Positions 25,159 to 34,096 of a stretch of 64,000 nucleotides of DNA are shown piece after piece. Position numbers and translations under genes: made by a program. The notes under the pieces were generated by a model that saw nothing but the letters and a program-made list of their open reading frames with translations, had not been told where the DNA came from and made no database searches. The DNA comes from Thalassotalea insulae (GTDB lineage: Bacteria > Pseudomonadota > Gammaproteobacteria > Enterobacterales > Alteromonadaceae), in NCBI RefSeq assembly GCF_030161395.1, contig NZ_BSST01000001.1:4092001-4156000 (forward strand). Direction: 5' to 3'. Position 1 is the stretch's first letter; the number at the start of each line of letters is the position of its first letter.

Positions 25159-26412
25159 ATGTTCGATCACATAACGATTCCAGAAAATGGTGAAGCCATT
25201 TCTTATCAAAATGGCCACTTAGTAGTTCCTAATAATCCTATCATTCCTTTTATTGAAGGAGATGGAATTGGAATTGATGTTACACCGGCCATGCTTAAAG
25301 TCGTTAATGCCGCAGTGGAGAAAGCATATGGCGGTGATCGTTATATTGCCTGGATGGAAGTCTTTGCCGGGGAAAAATCTACACAAGTCTATGATAGCGA
25401 AACCTGGTTGCCTGAAGAAACATTAGCTGCATTTAAACAATATAAAGTAGGTATTAAAGGACCGTTAACAACGCCGGTTGGCGGGGGCATGCGTTCATTA
25501 AACGTTGCTTTACGTCAGTTGCTCGATCTATATGTTTGTCAACGTCCTATTCAATGGTTTACCGGTGTACCTAGCCCAATAAAGAAACCAGGTGAAGTCA
25601 ATATGGTGATCTTTAGAGAAAATTCTGAAGATGTCTATGCCGGTATTGAGTTTGAAGCAGGAACCGAGGCTGCAAATAAGCTATTAAGGTTTTTACAAGA
25701 TGAACTACAAGTTAATAATATTCGTTTTACTCAAGATTGTGGGTTAGGTGTTAAACCCGTATCTAAGCAAGGAACTCAGCGGCTGGTGCGTAAGGCTATT
25801 CAGTATGCCATTGATAATGATCGTTCATCGGTTACCATTGTGCATAAGGGAAATATTATGAAGTACACCGAAGGCGCTTTTAAAAACTGGGCTTATGAGT
25901 TAGCTAAACAGGAATTCGGTGCTCAGACTGTTAATGGCGGACTGTGGTGTCAGTTAACTAATCCAAAAACCGGTAAAGAAATTATCATAAAGGATGTTAT
26001 TGCAGATTCAATGTTACAACAAACGCTTTTGCGTCCAGCTGAATATAGCGTGATTGCTACTTTAAATCTAAACGGTGATTATTTATCTGATGCGGTGTCA
26101 GCTCAGGTTGGCGGCATAGGAATAGCACCCGGAGCCAATATTGGAGAACAAATCGCGATTTTTGAGGCAACTCATGGTACTGCGCCCAAATATGCTGGAT
26201 TAAATAAAGTTAACCCTAGTTCGGTGATATTATCGGCAGAGATGATGTTACGACATATTGGTTGGTTTGAAGCTGCAGACTTATTGCTGTCTGGAGTCTC
26301 AGGTGCGATTAATGCAAAAACGGTTACTTATGATTTTGCTCGTTTAATGGAAGGCTCTACGCTTGTTAGTTGTTCCCAGTTTGCCGATTGTATTATTGAG
26401 CACATGCATTGA
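25159..26412 (+). CDS. icd: NADP-dependent isocitrate dehydrogenase
   Basis: ATG 25159 has AGGA eight bases upstream and gives 417 residues, matching the E. coli-type enzyme (416). It oxidatively decarboxylates isocitrate to 2-oxoglutarate in the TCA cycle. The conserved regions are present: FIEGDGIGID near the N-terminus, TTPVGGGMRSLNVALRQ with the regulatory serine that AceK-type kinases phosphorylate, FRENSEDVYAGIE, and the coenzyme region EATHGTAPKYAG. It is a stand-alone gene with its own terminator. Closeness to the citrate-synthase-like locus is probably chance. Confidence 0.96.
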   Translation: MFDHITIPENGEAISYQNGHLVVPNNPIIPFIEGDGIGIDVTPAMLKVVNAAVEKAYGGDRYIAWMEVFAGEKSTQVYDSETWLPEETLAAFKQYKVGIKGPLTTPVGGGMRSLNVALRQLLDLYVCQRPIQWFTGVPSPIKKPGEVNMVIFRENSEDVYAGIEFEAGTEAANKLLRFLQDELQVNNIRFTQDCGLGVKPVSKQGTQRLVRKAIQYAIDNDRSSVTIVHKGNIMKYTEGAFKNWAYELAKQEFGAQTVNGGLWCQLTNPKTGKEIIIKDVIADSMLQQTLLRPAEYSVIATLNLNGDYLSDAVSAQVGGIGIAPGANIGEQIAIFEATHGTAPKYAGLNKVNPSSVILSAEMMLRHIGWFEAADLLLSGVSGAINAKTVTYDFARLMEGSTLVSCSQFADCIIEHMH

Positions 26413-26433
26413 TTGTGTGATAGTTACACAAAT

Positions 26434-26464
26434 AAAAAAGCACAGCGTAAATGCTGTGCTTTTT
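26434..26464. terminator. Bidirectional terminator between icd and cspD
   Basis: AAAAAGCACAGC and GCTGTGCTTTTT form a perfect stem with a 6-nt loop. A run on the left and T run on the right let it work for both convergent genes. Confidence 0.88.
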
Positions 26465-26480
26465 ATATAAAGAGAAAAAG

Positions 26481-26705
26481 TTAATCCTTTGAGTCTTCCA
26501 CATCATTTGGTGTAATACTTGCCGCATGATGCCCTTTAGGACCCGCATTAAGCTCGTAATTTACATCCTGACCAGCTTTCAATGTACGGTAACCTTCCAT
26601 TTGAATAGTTGAGTAGTGTGCGAATATATCTTCACCACCATCATCAGGACGAATAAAACCAAACCCTTTAGCGTTGTTAAACCATTTAACTGTACCGTGA
26701 GCCAT
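26481..26705 (-). CDS. cspD: Cold-shock-domain protein CspD
   Basis: The 74-residue protein is a single cold-shock domain with both RNA-binding motifs: RNP1 (KGFGFI) and RNP2 (DIFAHYSTI). It begins MAHGTVKWFNNAKGFGFI. The divergent position next to clpS-clpA is the classical cspD position and supports that name over other Csp paralogues. CspD binds single-stranded nucleic acid and in E. coli slows replication in stationary phase. Confidence 0.92.
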   Translation of the reverse strand: MAHGTVKWFNNAKGFGFIRPDDGGEDIFAHYSTIQMEGYRTLKAGQDVNYELNAGPKGHHAASITPNDVEDSKD

Positions 26706-26916
26706 ACTTCAACTTCCTTCTAAAATCATCGGTAATTAGTTATGCTTCCCCAAAAGCAATATGAACTGAAATAGTGACTAAAAAACCATCACTGTCTAAA
26801 TCGTAGATAATAAATTGAAATAGTCAAGTGAAATTCACAACTATTTAACAGTATTTTTAACTTAATTTAGCTAAAATGATGCAGCAAAATTTGCTGTGAC
26901 AGACTAATATAAAATT

Positions 26917-27237
26917 ATGAGTAAGTGGAAAGAAATGTTCGAGGATAATGAAGTACTCGAAGAGGAAAAATTAGAGCAATATCAAAAGCCGCCAATGTAT
27001 AATGTTATTTTACTCAATGACGATTATACGCCAATGGATTTTGTTGTAGAGGTATTGCGTAAGTTTTTTAATATGAATGAAGAGAAAGCGACTGATATTA
27101 TGCTAGACATTCATTATAAAGGCAAAGGACGGTGTGGCACATATACTGCAGAAGTTGCAGAGACCAAAGTTAGTCAAGTATGTAGTTACGCGCTAGAAAA
27201 TCAGCATCCATTGAAGTGCACAATGGAAAAAGCGTAA
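26917..27237 (+). CDS. clpS: ATP-dependent Clp protease adaptor ClpS
   Basis: The 106-residue protein has the ClpS core: NVILLNDDYTPMDFVVEVL, which builds the N-degron pocket, and later IHYKGKGRCGTYTAEVAETK. ClpS recognises N-terminal Leu, Phe, Tyr or Trp and delivers substrates to ClpAP. It is 29 bp upstream of clpA. The enzymes that add Leu or Phe to N-termini (Aat, Bpt) are encoded 3-4 kb downstream. Confidence 0.96.
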   Translation: MSKWKEMFEDNEVLEEEKLEQYQKPPMYNVILLNDDYTPMDFVVEVLRKFFNMNEEKATDIMLDIHYKGKGRCGTYTAEVAETKVSQVCSYALENQHPLKCTMEKA

Positions 27238-27266
27238 TGTTACTAGGTTTTTAATTGGAGTAGCCT

Positions 27267-29525
27267 ATGTTAAACAAAGATTTAGAAATTTCCCTAAATA
27301 TGGCCTTCCGTCAGGCGAAAGAATCACGTCATGAATTTATGACGGTAGAACATCTGCTATTGGCATTACTCGATAATCCATCTTCTATAGATGCATTAAC
27401 TGCTTGTGGCGCTGACATGAAAAAGCTACGGAAAGAGTTGATGGATTTTATCGGAGAAACGACTCCGGTTATTCCAGCAGGGGAAGAAGAGCGCGAGACG
27501 CAGCCGACATTAGGCTTTCAACGAGTATTGCAACGTGCAGTGTTTCATGTGCAATCTTCAGGTAAAAGTGAAGTGAACGGTTCTAACGTATTAGTAGCAA
27601 TATTTAGTGAACAAGAATCACAAGCTGCTTATTTTCTTAAGAAATCGGATATAAGTCGCTTAGATATCGTTAACTATATCTCTCACGGTATTGCAAAAGT
27701 AGAACATAATGACAGTCAGCATAGCGCGGATGAAACTGTCACTCAGGTGGAAGAAGAACCGAGAACAATTGAAAACTTTGCCACTAACCTTAATGACGAA
27801 GCGAGAAACGGCAATATCGATCCGCTTATTGGCCGTAGTGACGAATTAGAACGCACCTTACAGGTATTGGGCCGACGCAGAAAAAATAACCCATTATTTG
27901 TTGGTGAAGCTGGAGTCGGTAAAACCGCTATTGCGGAAGGCTTGGCAAATCTAATTGTTTCAAATGAAGTGCCTGAGTTTTTAACTGACACTACGATTTA
28001 TTCCTTAGATATGGGAGCATTGCTTGCCGGCACTAAATATCGTGGCGATTTTGAAAAGCGCTTTAAAGCCTTATTAAAAGAGCTGGAGCAAGAAGGTAAC
28101 GCGATACTTTTTGTTGATGAAATACACACGATTATCGGAGCTGGTGCTGCTTCTGGCGGCATGATGGATGCCTCGAATCTGATCAAACCATTGTTATCAT
28201 CAGGTAAATTGAAATGCTTAGGTTCCACCACGTATCAGGAATATCAGAGTATTTTTGAAAAAGATCGGGCTTTAGCGCGTCGTTTTCAAAAAATTGATAT
28301 TGCCGAACCGAGTGTCGATGATACTACTAAGATTTTACTTGGTTTGAAAGATAAGTATGAAGCACATCACGGTATTCGTTATACCAATAAAGCGTTAAAA
28401 GCCGCGGCTAAGTTATCAGCAAAATACATTAATGAACGTTTTTTACCGGATAAAGCTATTGATGTGATTGATGAAGCAGGCGCTAAGCAAAAATTAGTCA
28501 CCGCATCTAAGCGTAAGAAGGTGATCAATGACAATGATATTGAAAGTATTGTTGCTAAAATTGCTCGTATTCCTGAAAAGTCGGTCTCGTCTTCAGAAAG
28601 AGACAGCTTACAAACCTTAGATCGTAATTTGAAGCTGGTAGTCTTTGGTCAAGATCAAGCAATTGAAGAGCTGAGCTCAGTAATACGCCTATCACGTGCT
28701 GGGTTAGGTAATGAAGAAAAGCCTGTCGGTTCTTTCTTATTTGCTGGGCCTACCGGGGTCGGTAAAACTGAAGTAACACAACAGCTGGCGAAAATTCTTG
28801 GTGTTGAATTGTTACGCTATGATATGTCGGAATACATGGAGAAACATGCCGTCAGTCGTTTGATTGGTGCACCTCCTGGTTATGTTGGTTATGAGCAAGG
28901 CGGATTATTAACTGATGCCGTGCTTAAACATCCACATGCTGTAGTGTTATTAGATGAAATTGAAAAAGCACACCAAGACGTTTATAACATTTTATTGCAA
29001 GTAATGGATCACGGTACATTAACTGATAATAACGGTCGCAAGGCTGATTTTAGAAATGTCACCTTAGTATTAACAACTAACGCTGGGGTACAGGAAACCA
29101 CGCGCCAATCCATAGGCTTTAAACAACAGGATAATAGCCTTAATGCAATGGATGAAATTAACAAGGTATTTTCACCAGAGTTTCGAAATCGCCTAGATAA
29201 CATTGTTTGGTTTAACCATTTATCAGATGAAGTGATCCAACAAGTAGTAGATAAGTTTATTGTTGAACTGCAAGCGCAGCTTGACGAGAAAGGGGTATCA
29301 TTAGAGTTATCGGAAGAGGCGAAGCAATGGTTAGCTGATCATGGTTATGATAAAGCGATGGGAGCAAGACCTATGGCGCGGATCATTCAGGAACATTTGA
29401 AAAAACCATTAGCTAATGAATTATTATTCGGCGATTTAACTCAAGGAGGGGTGGCTAAAGTTGCAGTTGAAAACGATAAACTTATTTTAAGCTATGAATC
29501 TAAAAAGGAATTGGTTGAGCATTAA
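27267..29525 (+). CDS. clpA: ATP-dependent Clp protease ATP-binding subunit ClpA
   Basis: The 752-residue protein is a full-length class I Clp ATPase: N-domain (about 1-150), first AAA module with Walker A GEAGVGKTAIAEG and Walker B ILFVDEIHT, and second module with GPTGVGKTEVTQQ and VVLLDEIEKAH. It unfolds substrates and passes them to ClpP. A ClpP-docking loop of the IGF type (IGFKQQ) is present in the second module. It follows clpS and is closed by a strong terminator. Confidence 0.97.
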   Translation: MLNKDLEISLNMAFRQAKESRHEFMTVEHLLLALLDNPSSIDALTACGADMKKLRKELMDFIGETTPVIPAGEEERETQPTLGFQRVLQRAVFHVQSSGKSEVNGSNVLVAIFSEQESQAAYFLKKSDISRLDIVNYISHGIAKVEHNDSQHSADETVTQVEEEPRTIENFATNLNDEARNGNIDPLIGRSDELERTLQVLGRRRKNNPLFVGEAGVGKTAIAEGLANLIVSNEVPEFLTDTTIYSLDMGALLAGTKYRGDFEKRFKALLKELEQEGNAILFVDEIHTIIGAGAASGGMMDASNLIKPLLSSGKLKCLGSTTYQEYQSIFEKDRALARRFQKIDIAEPSVDDTTKILLGLKDKYEAHHGIRYTNKALKAAAKLSAKYINERFLPDKAIDVIDEAGAKQKLVTASKRKKVINDNDIESIVAKIARIPEKSVSSSERDSLQTLDRNLKLVVFGQDQAIEELSSVIRLSRAGLGNEEKPVGSFLFAGPTGVGKTEVTQQLAKILGVELLRYDMSEYMEKHAVSRLIGAPPGYVGYEQGGLLTDAVLKHPHAVVLLDEIEKAHQDVYNILLQVMDHGTLTDNNGRKADFRNVTLVLTTNAGVQETTRQSIGFKQQDNSLNAMDEINKVFSPEFRNRLDNIVWFNHLSDEVIQQVVDKFIVELQAQLDEKGVSLELSEEAKQWLADHGYDKAMGARPMARIIQEHLKKPLANELLFGDLTQGGVAKVAVENDKLILSYESKKELVEH

Positions 29526-29570
29526 CAAATGCAGTATATAGCGTAAGATATAATAAATGTTCAGATATAA

Positions 29571-29596
29571 AAAAGCCCTCAAATAGAGGGCTTTTT
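29571..29596. terminator. Bidirectional terminator between clpA and infA
   Basis: AAAAGCCCTC (29571-29580) and GAGGGCTTTT (29586-29595) form a perfect 10-bp stem with a 5-nt loop, flanked by A and T runs, between convergent clpA and infA. Confidence 0.9.
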
Positions 29597-29609
29597 CGTT
29601 AATCTGTAT

Positions 29610-29828
29610 TTATCTAGCACGGAAAATAATGCGACCTTTTGATAAATCATAAGGTGTAAGTTCTACCGTTACCTTATCACCAGTTAAAATACGAATGTAA
29701 TTTTTGCGCATTTTTCCTGAAATATGAGCGGTTACAACGTGTCCATTTTCTAATTCAACACGGAACATAGTGTTTGGTAAGGTATCTAACACCGTACCTT
29801 GCATTTCAATATTTTCTTCTTTCGCCAT
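29610..29828 (-). CDS. infA: Translation initiation factor IF-1
   Basis: The 72-residue protein is a single S1/OB-fold domain with the family start MAKEENIEMQGTVLDTLPNT and the end LSKGRIIFRAR. It binds the 30S A site during initiation. It follows bpt, aat and trxB on the same strand, with an 83-bp gap to bpt, so it may have its own promoter. Confidence 0.97.
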   Translation of the reverse strand: MAKEENIEMQGTVLDTLPNTMFRVELENGHVVTAHISGKMRKNYIRILTGDKVTVELTPYDLSKGRIIFRAR

Positions 29829-29911
29829 TGGGCGTTAAACCTCTAATTTGTGCATTAATAAAAAGCTGGGCGAATAATGCCCAAATGAACGGCTAAAGTA
29901 AAGCTATAGTG

Positions 29912-30613
29912 TTATTTATTTACCGTTAACCACGTATTTTTTGTCAAAATTTGATGAGGATAGTACTTATTTTTGTAATTCATTTTTTGACAACCTTCAA
30001 TATGATAGCCAAGGTAAAGAAACTCTTTGCCCATATTTTTGGCAATTTCAATTTGTGTTAATATTGAGTAAACACCGAGACCATGCGAGCGATAGTCAGG
30101 ATGATAAAAAGTGTAAACAGCAGACAAGGCATTTTCTAAAATATCGGTAACGGCAACACTGATTAATTGTTCACGATGCCAGGTTTCAATAAAAATTTGC
30201 TCAATCAGGTGGCATTCAATAAAACTTTGGTATTGTTGATAATTGGGTGGATACATTGTGCCGTCAGCGTGTACTTTGCTGATATACTCTTCATACAGGG
30301 GGTAGTAATTTTCCTGCATTTGATTATTTATCTTTTGACTAAAAGCACTATTTTTTTTAACTATACGTTTTTGGCTTTTCGATGGAGTAAATTGTTGCGC
30401 CAGTATCCTTAATGATTGGCAAGCATGGCAGTTAATACAATGAGGGCGATAGATTTGATCGCCACTACGACGAAAGCCCTGAGACATTAACCAGGCATAA
30501 GGCTTTGCGCTTTGCAGTTGCTTGTCAATGGCAATCAATAATCTTTCTTGCTGCTCAGGTAAGTAATTACATGGAAAAGTTTGACTAATGGCCAATTGAT
30601 AACTTTTATTCAT
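29912..30613 (-). CDS. bpt: Aspartate/glutamate leucyltransferase (N-degron)
   Basis: The 233-residue protein belongs to the ATE/Bpt family. It keeps the N-terminal cysteine cluster PHCINCHACQSLRI and the C-terminal catalytic region with SHGLGVYSILTQIEIAK and YLGYHIEGCQKMNYK. Bacterial Bpt transfers Leu from tRNA to N-terminal Asp or Glu, making ClpS substrates. It is 15 bp downstream of aat, forming a unit with aat and trxB. Confidence 0.93.
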   Translation of the reverse strand: MNKSYQLAISQTFPCNYLPEQQERLLIAIDKQLQSAKPYAWLMSQGFRRSGDQIYRPHCINCHACQSLRILAQQFTPSKSQKRIVKKNSAFSQKINNQMQENYYPLYEEYISKVHADGTMYPPNYQQYQSFIECHLIEQIFIETWHREQLISVAVTDILENALSAVYTFYHPDYRSHGLGVYSILTQIEIAKNMGKEFLYLGYHIEGCQKMNYKNKYYPHQILTKNTWLTVNK

Positions 30614-30628
30614 AACTCAATTATAGCA

Positions 30629-31333
30629 TTAGAAAATTGTTCTAGGTTGCCAGGTAGCTGCGGGTAACTGCATTAACATTGCCTGTTGCCGGTATTGGTC
30701 AAACGTTGCTCTAGAAACTTCTATGCATCCCATTGAAGTTAAAAATGGGTTAGTAATTTGGCAGTCGATGATTTTTACGCCCTGCTGTTTTAATACATTA
30801 ACTAATCCAACTAAAGCAAATTTAGATGCGTTGTCCTTCAGGTAAAACATAGATTCACCTGAAAAGAAGCCATTTATTGCAACGCCATATAAACCTCCAA
30901 CTAAGTTTTGTTGGTGCCAGACTTCAATAGAGTGAGCGTAACCTAACTGATGTAAGTGTTTATAGGCGGCCAACATTGTCGAGTTAATCCAGGTGCCTTC
31001 ACGACGAAATGGTGCATCAGCGCAGTAGTCAATGACCTGTTCAAATGCTTGATTGATGGTAACAGAAAATAGTTTTTTGTTCAGTAGCTTTTTTAGTGAG
31101 CGATTGATATATAACTGCTCGACAGGAATAACCGCCCGAGAGGAGGGACTCCACCAAAGAATTGGCTCATCTTCATTAAACCAGGGAAAAATTCCTTGAG
31201 AATATGCAGCAACTAAGCGCTTGGCAGATAAGTCTCCACCGATAGCCAATAACCCGTTAGGGTCAGATAATGCGCTATCTGGTGGAGGAAATGCAAGACT
31301 TTCCGGTTCTAACCAGTGGAGAGTCTCGGCCAT
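30629..31333 (-). CDS. aat: Leucyl/phenylalanyl-tRNA-protein transferase
   Basis: The 234-residue protein starts at ATG 31333 (a TTG one codon earlier is unlikely). Family signatures are GLLAIGGDLS, GIFPWFNEDEPILWWSP, REGTWINSTMLAAY, and LVGGLYGVAINGFFSGESMF. It adds Leu or Phe to N-terminal Lys or Arg, creating N-degrons for ClpS/ClpAP. Its ATG lies 3 bp past the trxB stop, so it is probably translated from the trxB message. Confidence 0.96.
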   Translation of the reverse strand: MAETLHWLEPESLAFPPPDSALSDPNGLLAIGGDLSAKRLVAAYSQGIFPWFNEDEPILWWSPSSRAVIPVEQLYINRSLKKLLNKKLFSVTINQAFEQVIDYCADAPFRREGTWINSTMLAAYKHLHQLGYAHSIEVWHQQNLVGGLYGVAINGFFSGESMFYLKDNASKFALVGLVNVLKQQGVKIIDCQITNPFLTSMGCIEVSRATFDQYRQQAMLMQLPAATWQPRTIF

Positions 31334-31336
31334 CAA

Positions 31337-32293
31337 TTAGCCGTTATTATTGGCATCTAAATAGCGCTCGGCATCTAATGCTGCCATACATCCTGCACCA
31401 GCAGATGTAATAGCTTGACGATAGATATGATCTGCGACGTCACCTGCAGCGAAAACACCTTCTACACTGGTTTGTGTAGCATTACCATTAGTGCCACTTT
31501 CAATGGTTAAATAGCCATCTTTCATCTCTAACTGATCTTTAAAAATATCGGTATTAGGCTTATGACCGATAGCGATAAAGCAGCCTGCAACATCAAGCGT
31601 TTCGGTAGCATCGGATTTAGTATCTTTTAAACGAATACTGGTGACCCCCATATCATCGCCTAATACTTCATCTAAGGTGCGGTCTAAATGCAGGGTAATA
31701 TTACCATTGTTAACTTTATCCATTAATCGGTCAGTGAGAATTTTCTCTGAACGGAAAGAGTCTCTGCGATGTACCAGATGCACTTCTGATGCGATATTGG
31801 CTAAATATAAGGCTTCTTCAACCGCGGTATTGCCACCACCAACTACCGCAACTTTTTGGTTGCGATAGAAAAAACCATCACAAGTAGCACAAGCTGAAAT
31901 ACCTTTACCCATAAAAGCTTGTTCAGAAGGTAAACCTAAGTATTGTGCTGAGGCACCAGTACAAATAATTAATGCATCACAAGTATATTCACTGCTGCCG
32001 GTTAATTTAAACGGACGGCTAGATAAGTCGACGGACTCAATGTGATCGAAAATAATTTCGGTATCAAATTTTTCTGCATGCTTTTGCATGCGTTCCATTA
32101 ATGCCGGGCCCGTTAGATCATCTGCATCTCCCGGCCAATTTTCGACTTCAGTGGTAGTAGTTAACTGCCCACCCTGTTGCATACCTGTGATCATTACAGG
32201 TTTTAAGTTTGCTCGGGCAGCATAAACAGCCGCAGTATAACCAGCAGGGCCTGAGCCCAAAATGAGTAACGGGCAATGTCTTGCTTCGCTCAT
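31337..32293 (-). CDS. trxB: Thioredoxin reductase
   Basis: The 318-residue flavoprotein has FAD-binding GSGPAGYTAAVYAARA, redox-active CATCDG, NADPH-binding VGGGNTAVEEAL and the C-terminal FAD motif VFAAGDVADHIYRQA. It reduces thioredoxin with NADPH in the cytoplasm. It leads the trxB-aat-bpt unit. Confidence 0.97.
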   Translation of the reverse strand: MSEARHCPLLILGSGPAGYTAAVYAARANLKPVMITGMQQGGQLTTTTEVENWPGDADDLTGPALMERMQKHAEKFDTEIIFDHIESVDLSSRPFKLTGSSEYTCDALIICTGASAQYLGLPSEQAFMGKGISACATCDGFFYRNQKVAVVGGGNTAVEEALYLANIASEVHLVHRRDSFRSEKILTDRLMDKVNNGNITLHLDRTLDEVLGDDMGVTSIRLKDTKSDATETLDVAGCFIAIGHKPNTDIFKDQLEMKDGYLTIESGTNGNATQTSVEGVFAAGDVADHIYRQAITSAGAGCMAALDAERYLDANNNG

Positions 32294-32327
32294 GAATTAC
32301 TCCAAATATTGAAATGCGTTAATTATT

Positions 32328-32640
32328 ATACCAAGTGAATTAAATATTTGATCATTCAGCGAGAATTAAAAAGTTTAGAGGCAAGGCTTTGATTGCAGCT
32401 AATGGTTATTCTCGGTAACTGCTCCAGCGTTACCCTAAGATATTACATCCATGTAATAACCTTAGCAAAATCAGTAACGCAGTATATAAGCCTCTTAAAC
32501 TCGCCCTTTGGGAGCTTGTCAGGAAAGTGATAACTTTACAAATTGCTTTGATGGAGAATAACTACACCGGCATCAATTTGCTTTGTTCTAACTCCCCTGA
32601 CACAGTTCTGAATAGATTAAATATTTATTTCAATGGGTAT
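32328..32640. mobile_element. 313-bp MITE-like element with terminal inverted repeats
   Basis: The left end (32328-32359, starting ATACCAAGTGAATTAAATAT) and the right end read in reverse (32640-32608, starting ATACCCATTGAAATAAATAT) are inverted copies. The first 22 bases match at 19 positions, and similarity continues to TTCAG. Nothing between them encodes a protein. Internal inverted pairs (TGTCAGG/CCTGACA, GTTATTCTC/GAGAATAAC) make it able to fold. It sits in the gap between trxB and ald. It would be a non-autonomous element moved by a transposase encoded elsewhere; no target-site duplication is clear. Confidence 0.7.
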
Positions 32641-32784
32641 TAACTTACTTGATTGGGATTTTAAGTAAAGATCTCAAGTGGGTAAAATAACTTTTGCAGA
32701 AAAATTTTTAGTAAAACTAATAAAACGCAAGATTAATTGTACGGTGATGCAAAAACGATCAGTTAATATAGAAAATGTTCGGAA
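32641..32784. other. AT-rich gap between the MITE-like element and the ald terminator
   Basis: No open frame or recognisable signal was seen in this stretch. Confidence 0.4.
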
Positions 32785-32785
32785 A

Positions 32786-32814
32786 TAAAAAAAGCCGCTA
32801 TATTTATAGCGGCT
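32786..32814 (-). terminator. Rho-independent terminator of ald
   Basis: On the - strand, AGCCGCTATA and TATAGCGGCT form a perfect 10-bp stem followed by seven T residues, 25 bp past the ald stop. Confidence 0.9.
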
Positions 32815-32839
32815 CTATAGCTGTACTAGTTAGTATCGC

Positions 32840-33961
32840 TTAAAGTTTAGTAACGGCATCTTGCGCTGGTACATAGTCATAACCTAATACTTCAGCAACT
32901 GGCTGATAAGTAATTTGGCCCGCTAGTACGTTTAAACCATTCATTAAATGTTCATCATCTAACATTGCTTGCTTTGCCCCTTTATTCGCCAAGGTGACTG
33001 CAAATGGTAATGTTGCATTGGTTAAAGCAATAGTTGATGTACGAGCAACACCACCTGGCATATTAGCTACACAATAATGTACAACGTCATCAACAACATA
33101 AGTTGGTTCTTGATGAGTCGTTGCTTTAGACGTTGCGAAACAACCACCTTGGTCGATAGCAACATCAACAACTACAGCGCCTTTTTTCATTGATTTTATG
33201 TGCTCTTTAGTCACTAATTTAGGTGCTGCTGCACCAGGAATTAATACCGCACCAATCACTAAATCTGCTTCAACAATTAAATGATCCATTGCGTCTGCTG
33301 TTGAATAAACAGTTTTTAAACGGCCATCAAATTCTGTGTCCAATTGACGTAGACGAGGTAAAGAACGGTCTAAAATTGTGACATCAGCGCCCATTCCAAC
33401 AGCCATACGTGCTGCTTGGGTGCCAACTACGCCACCACCAACAATTAAAACTTTAGCTGGTGCTACACCTGGTACGCCACCTAATAATGCACCTAAACCG
33501 CCTTGGGCTTTTTCTAAAGCGTGAGCGCCGGCTTGAATCGACATACGACCAGCAACTTCTGACATTGGTGCTAATAATGGTAAACCACCAGCAGCGGCTG
33601 TTACCGTTTCATAAGCGATACAAGTTGCACCAGAGGCAACAAGTAATTCTGTTTGTTGTGGATCCGGGGCTAAATGCAGGTAAGTGAATAATACTTGCCC
33701 CGGACGTAACATTTTACATTCAACAGGTTGTGGCTCTTTTACCTTAATGATCATCTCGGCTGTGGCAAATATTTCCGCAGCGCTATCAATAATTTTTGCA
33801 CCAGCTGCAATATATTGTTCATTATCAAAACCGATAGCGGCACCACCGTTGTTTTCGACAATAACCTCATGACCGTTAACAACTAACTCTTTGACACCAG
33901 CAGGTGTTAAGCCGATACGGTATTCATGATTTTTAATTTCTTTAGGTACACCAATAATCAT
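32840..33961 (-). CDS. ald: Alanine dehydrogenase
   Basis: The 373-residue protein begins MIIGVPKEIKNHEYRIGLTP and has the NAD-binding loop VGGGVVGTQAARMAVGMG and the substrate region SEVAGRMSIQAGA. It interconverts L-alanine and pyruvate plus ammonia with NADH. It is divergent from the Lrp gene 135 bp away. Lrp-family proteins commonly control such genes, so regulation from this shared gap is likely. An alanine/glycine symporter is encoded at 42851. Confidence 0.97.
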   Translation of the reverse strand: MIIGVPKEIKNHEYRIGLTPAGVKELVVNGHEVIVENNGGAAIGFDNEQYIAAGAKIIDSAAEIFATAEMIIKVKEPQPVECKMLRPGQVLFTYLHLAPDPQQTELLVASGATCIAYETVTAAAGGLPLLAPMSEVAGRMSIQAGAHALEKAQGGLGALLGGVPGVAPAKVLIVGGGVVGTQAARMAVGMGADVTILDRSLPRLRQLDTEFDGRLKTVYSTADAMDHLIVEADLVIGAVLIPGAAAPKLVTKEHIKSMKKGAVVVDVAIDQGGCFATSKATTHQEPTYVVDDVVHYCVANMPGGVARTSTIALTNATLPFAVTLANKGAKQAMLDDEHLMNGLNVLAGQITYQPVAEVLGYDYVPAQDAVTKL

Positions 33962-34096
33962 ATTTATAATCTCTATTAAATGAGTGTTGTAATATTAACG
34001 ACTAGTATAATGGTAAATAATCAGAATAACCTCTCGAAGATTTTAAATTTGCAGTGTAATATGCTACAAAAGCAAGCTTGAATAGATTAATCTAAA

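Noticed and set aside
25159..26412. icd as part of the citrate-synthase-like locus
   Set aside because: It is a standard housekeeping gene with its own start, a gap of about 400 bp and a terminator; adjacency alone is weak evidence.
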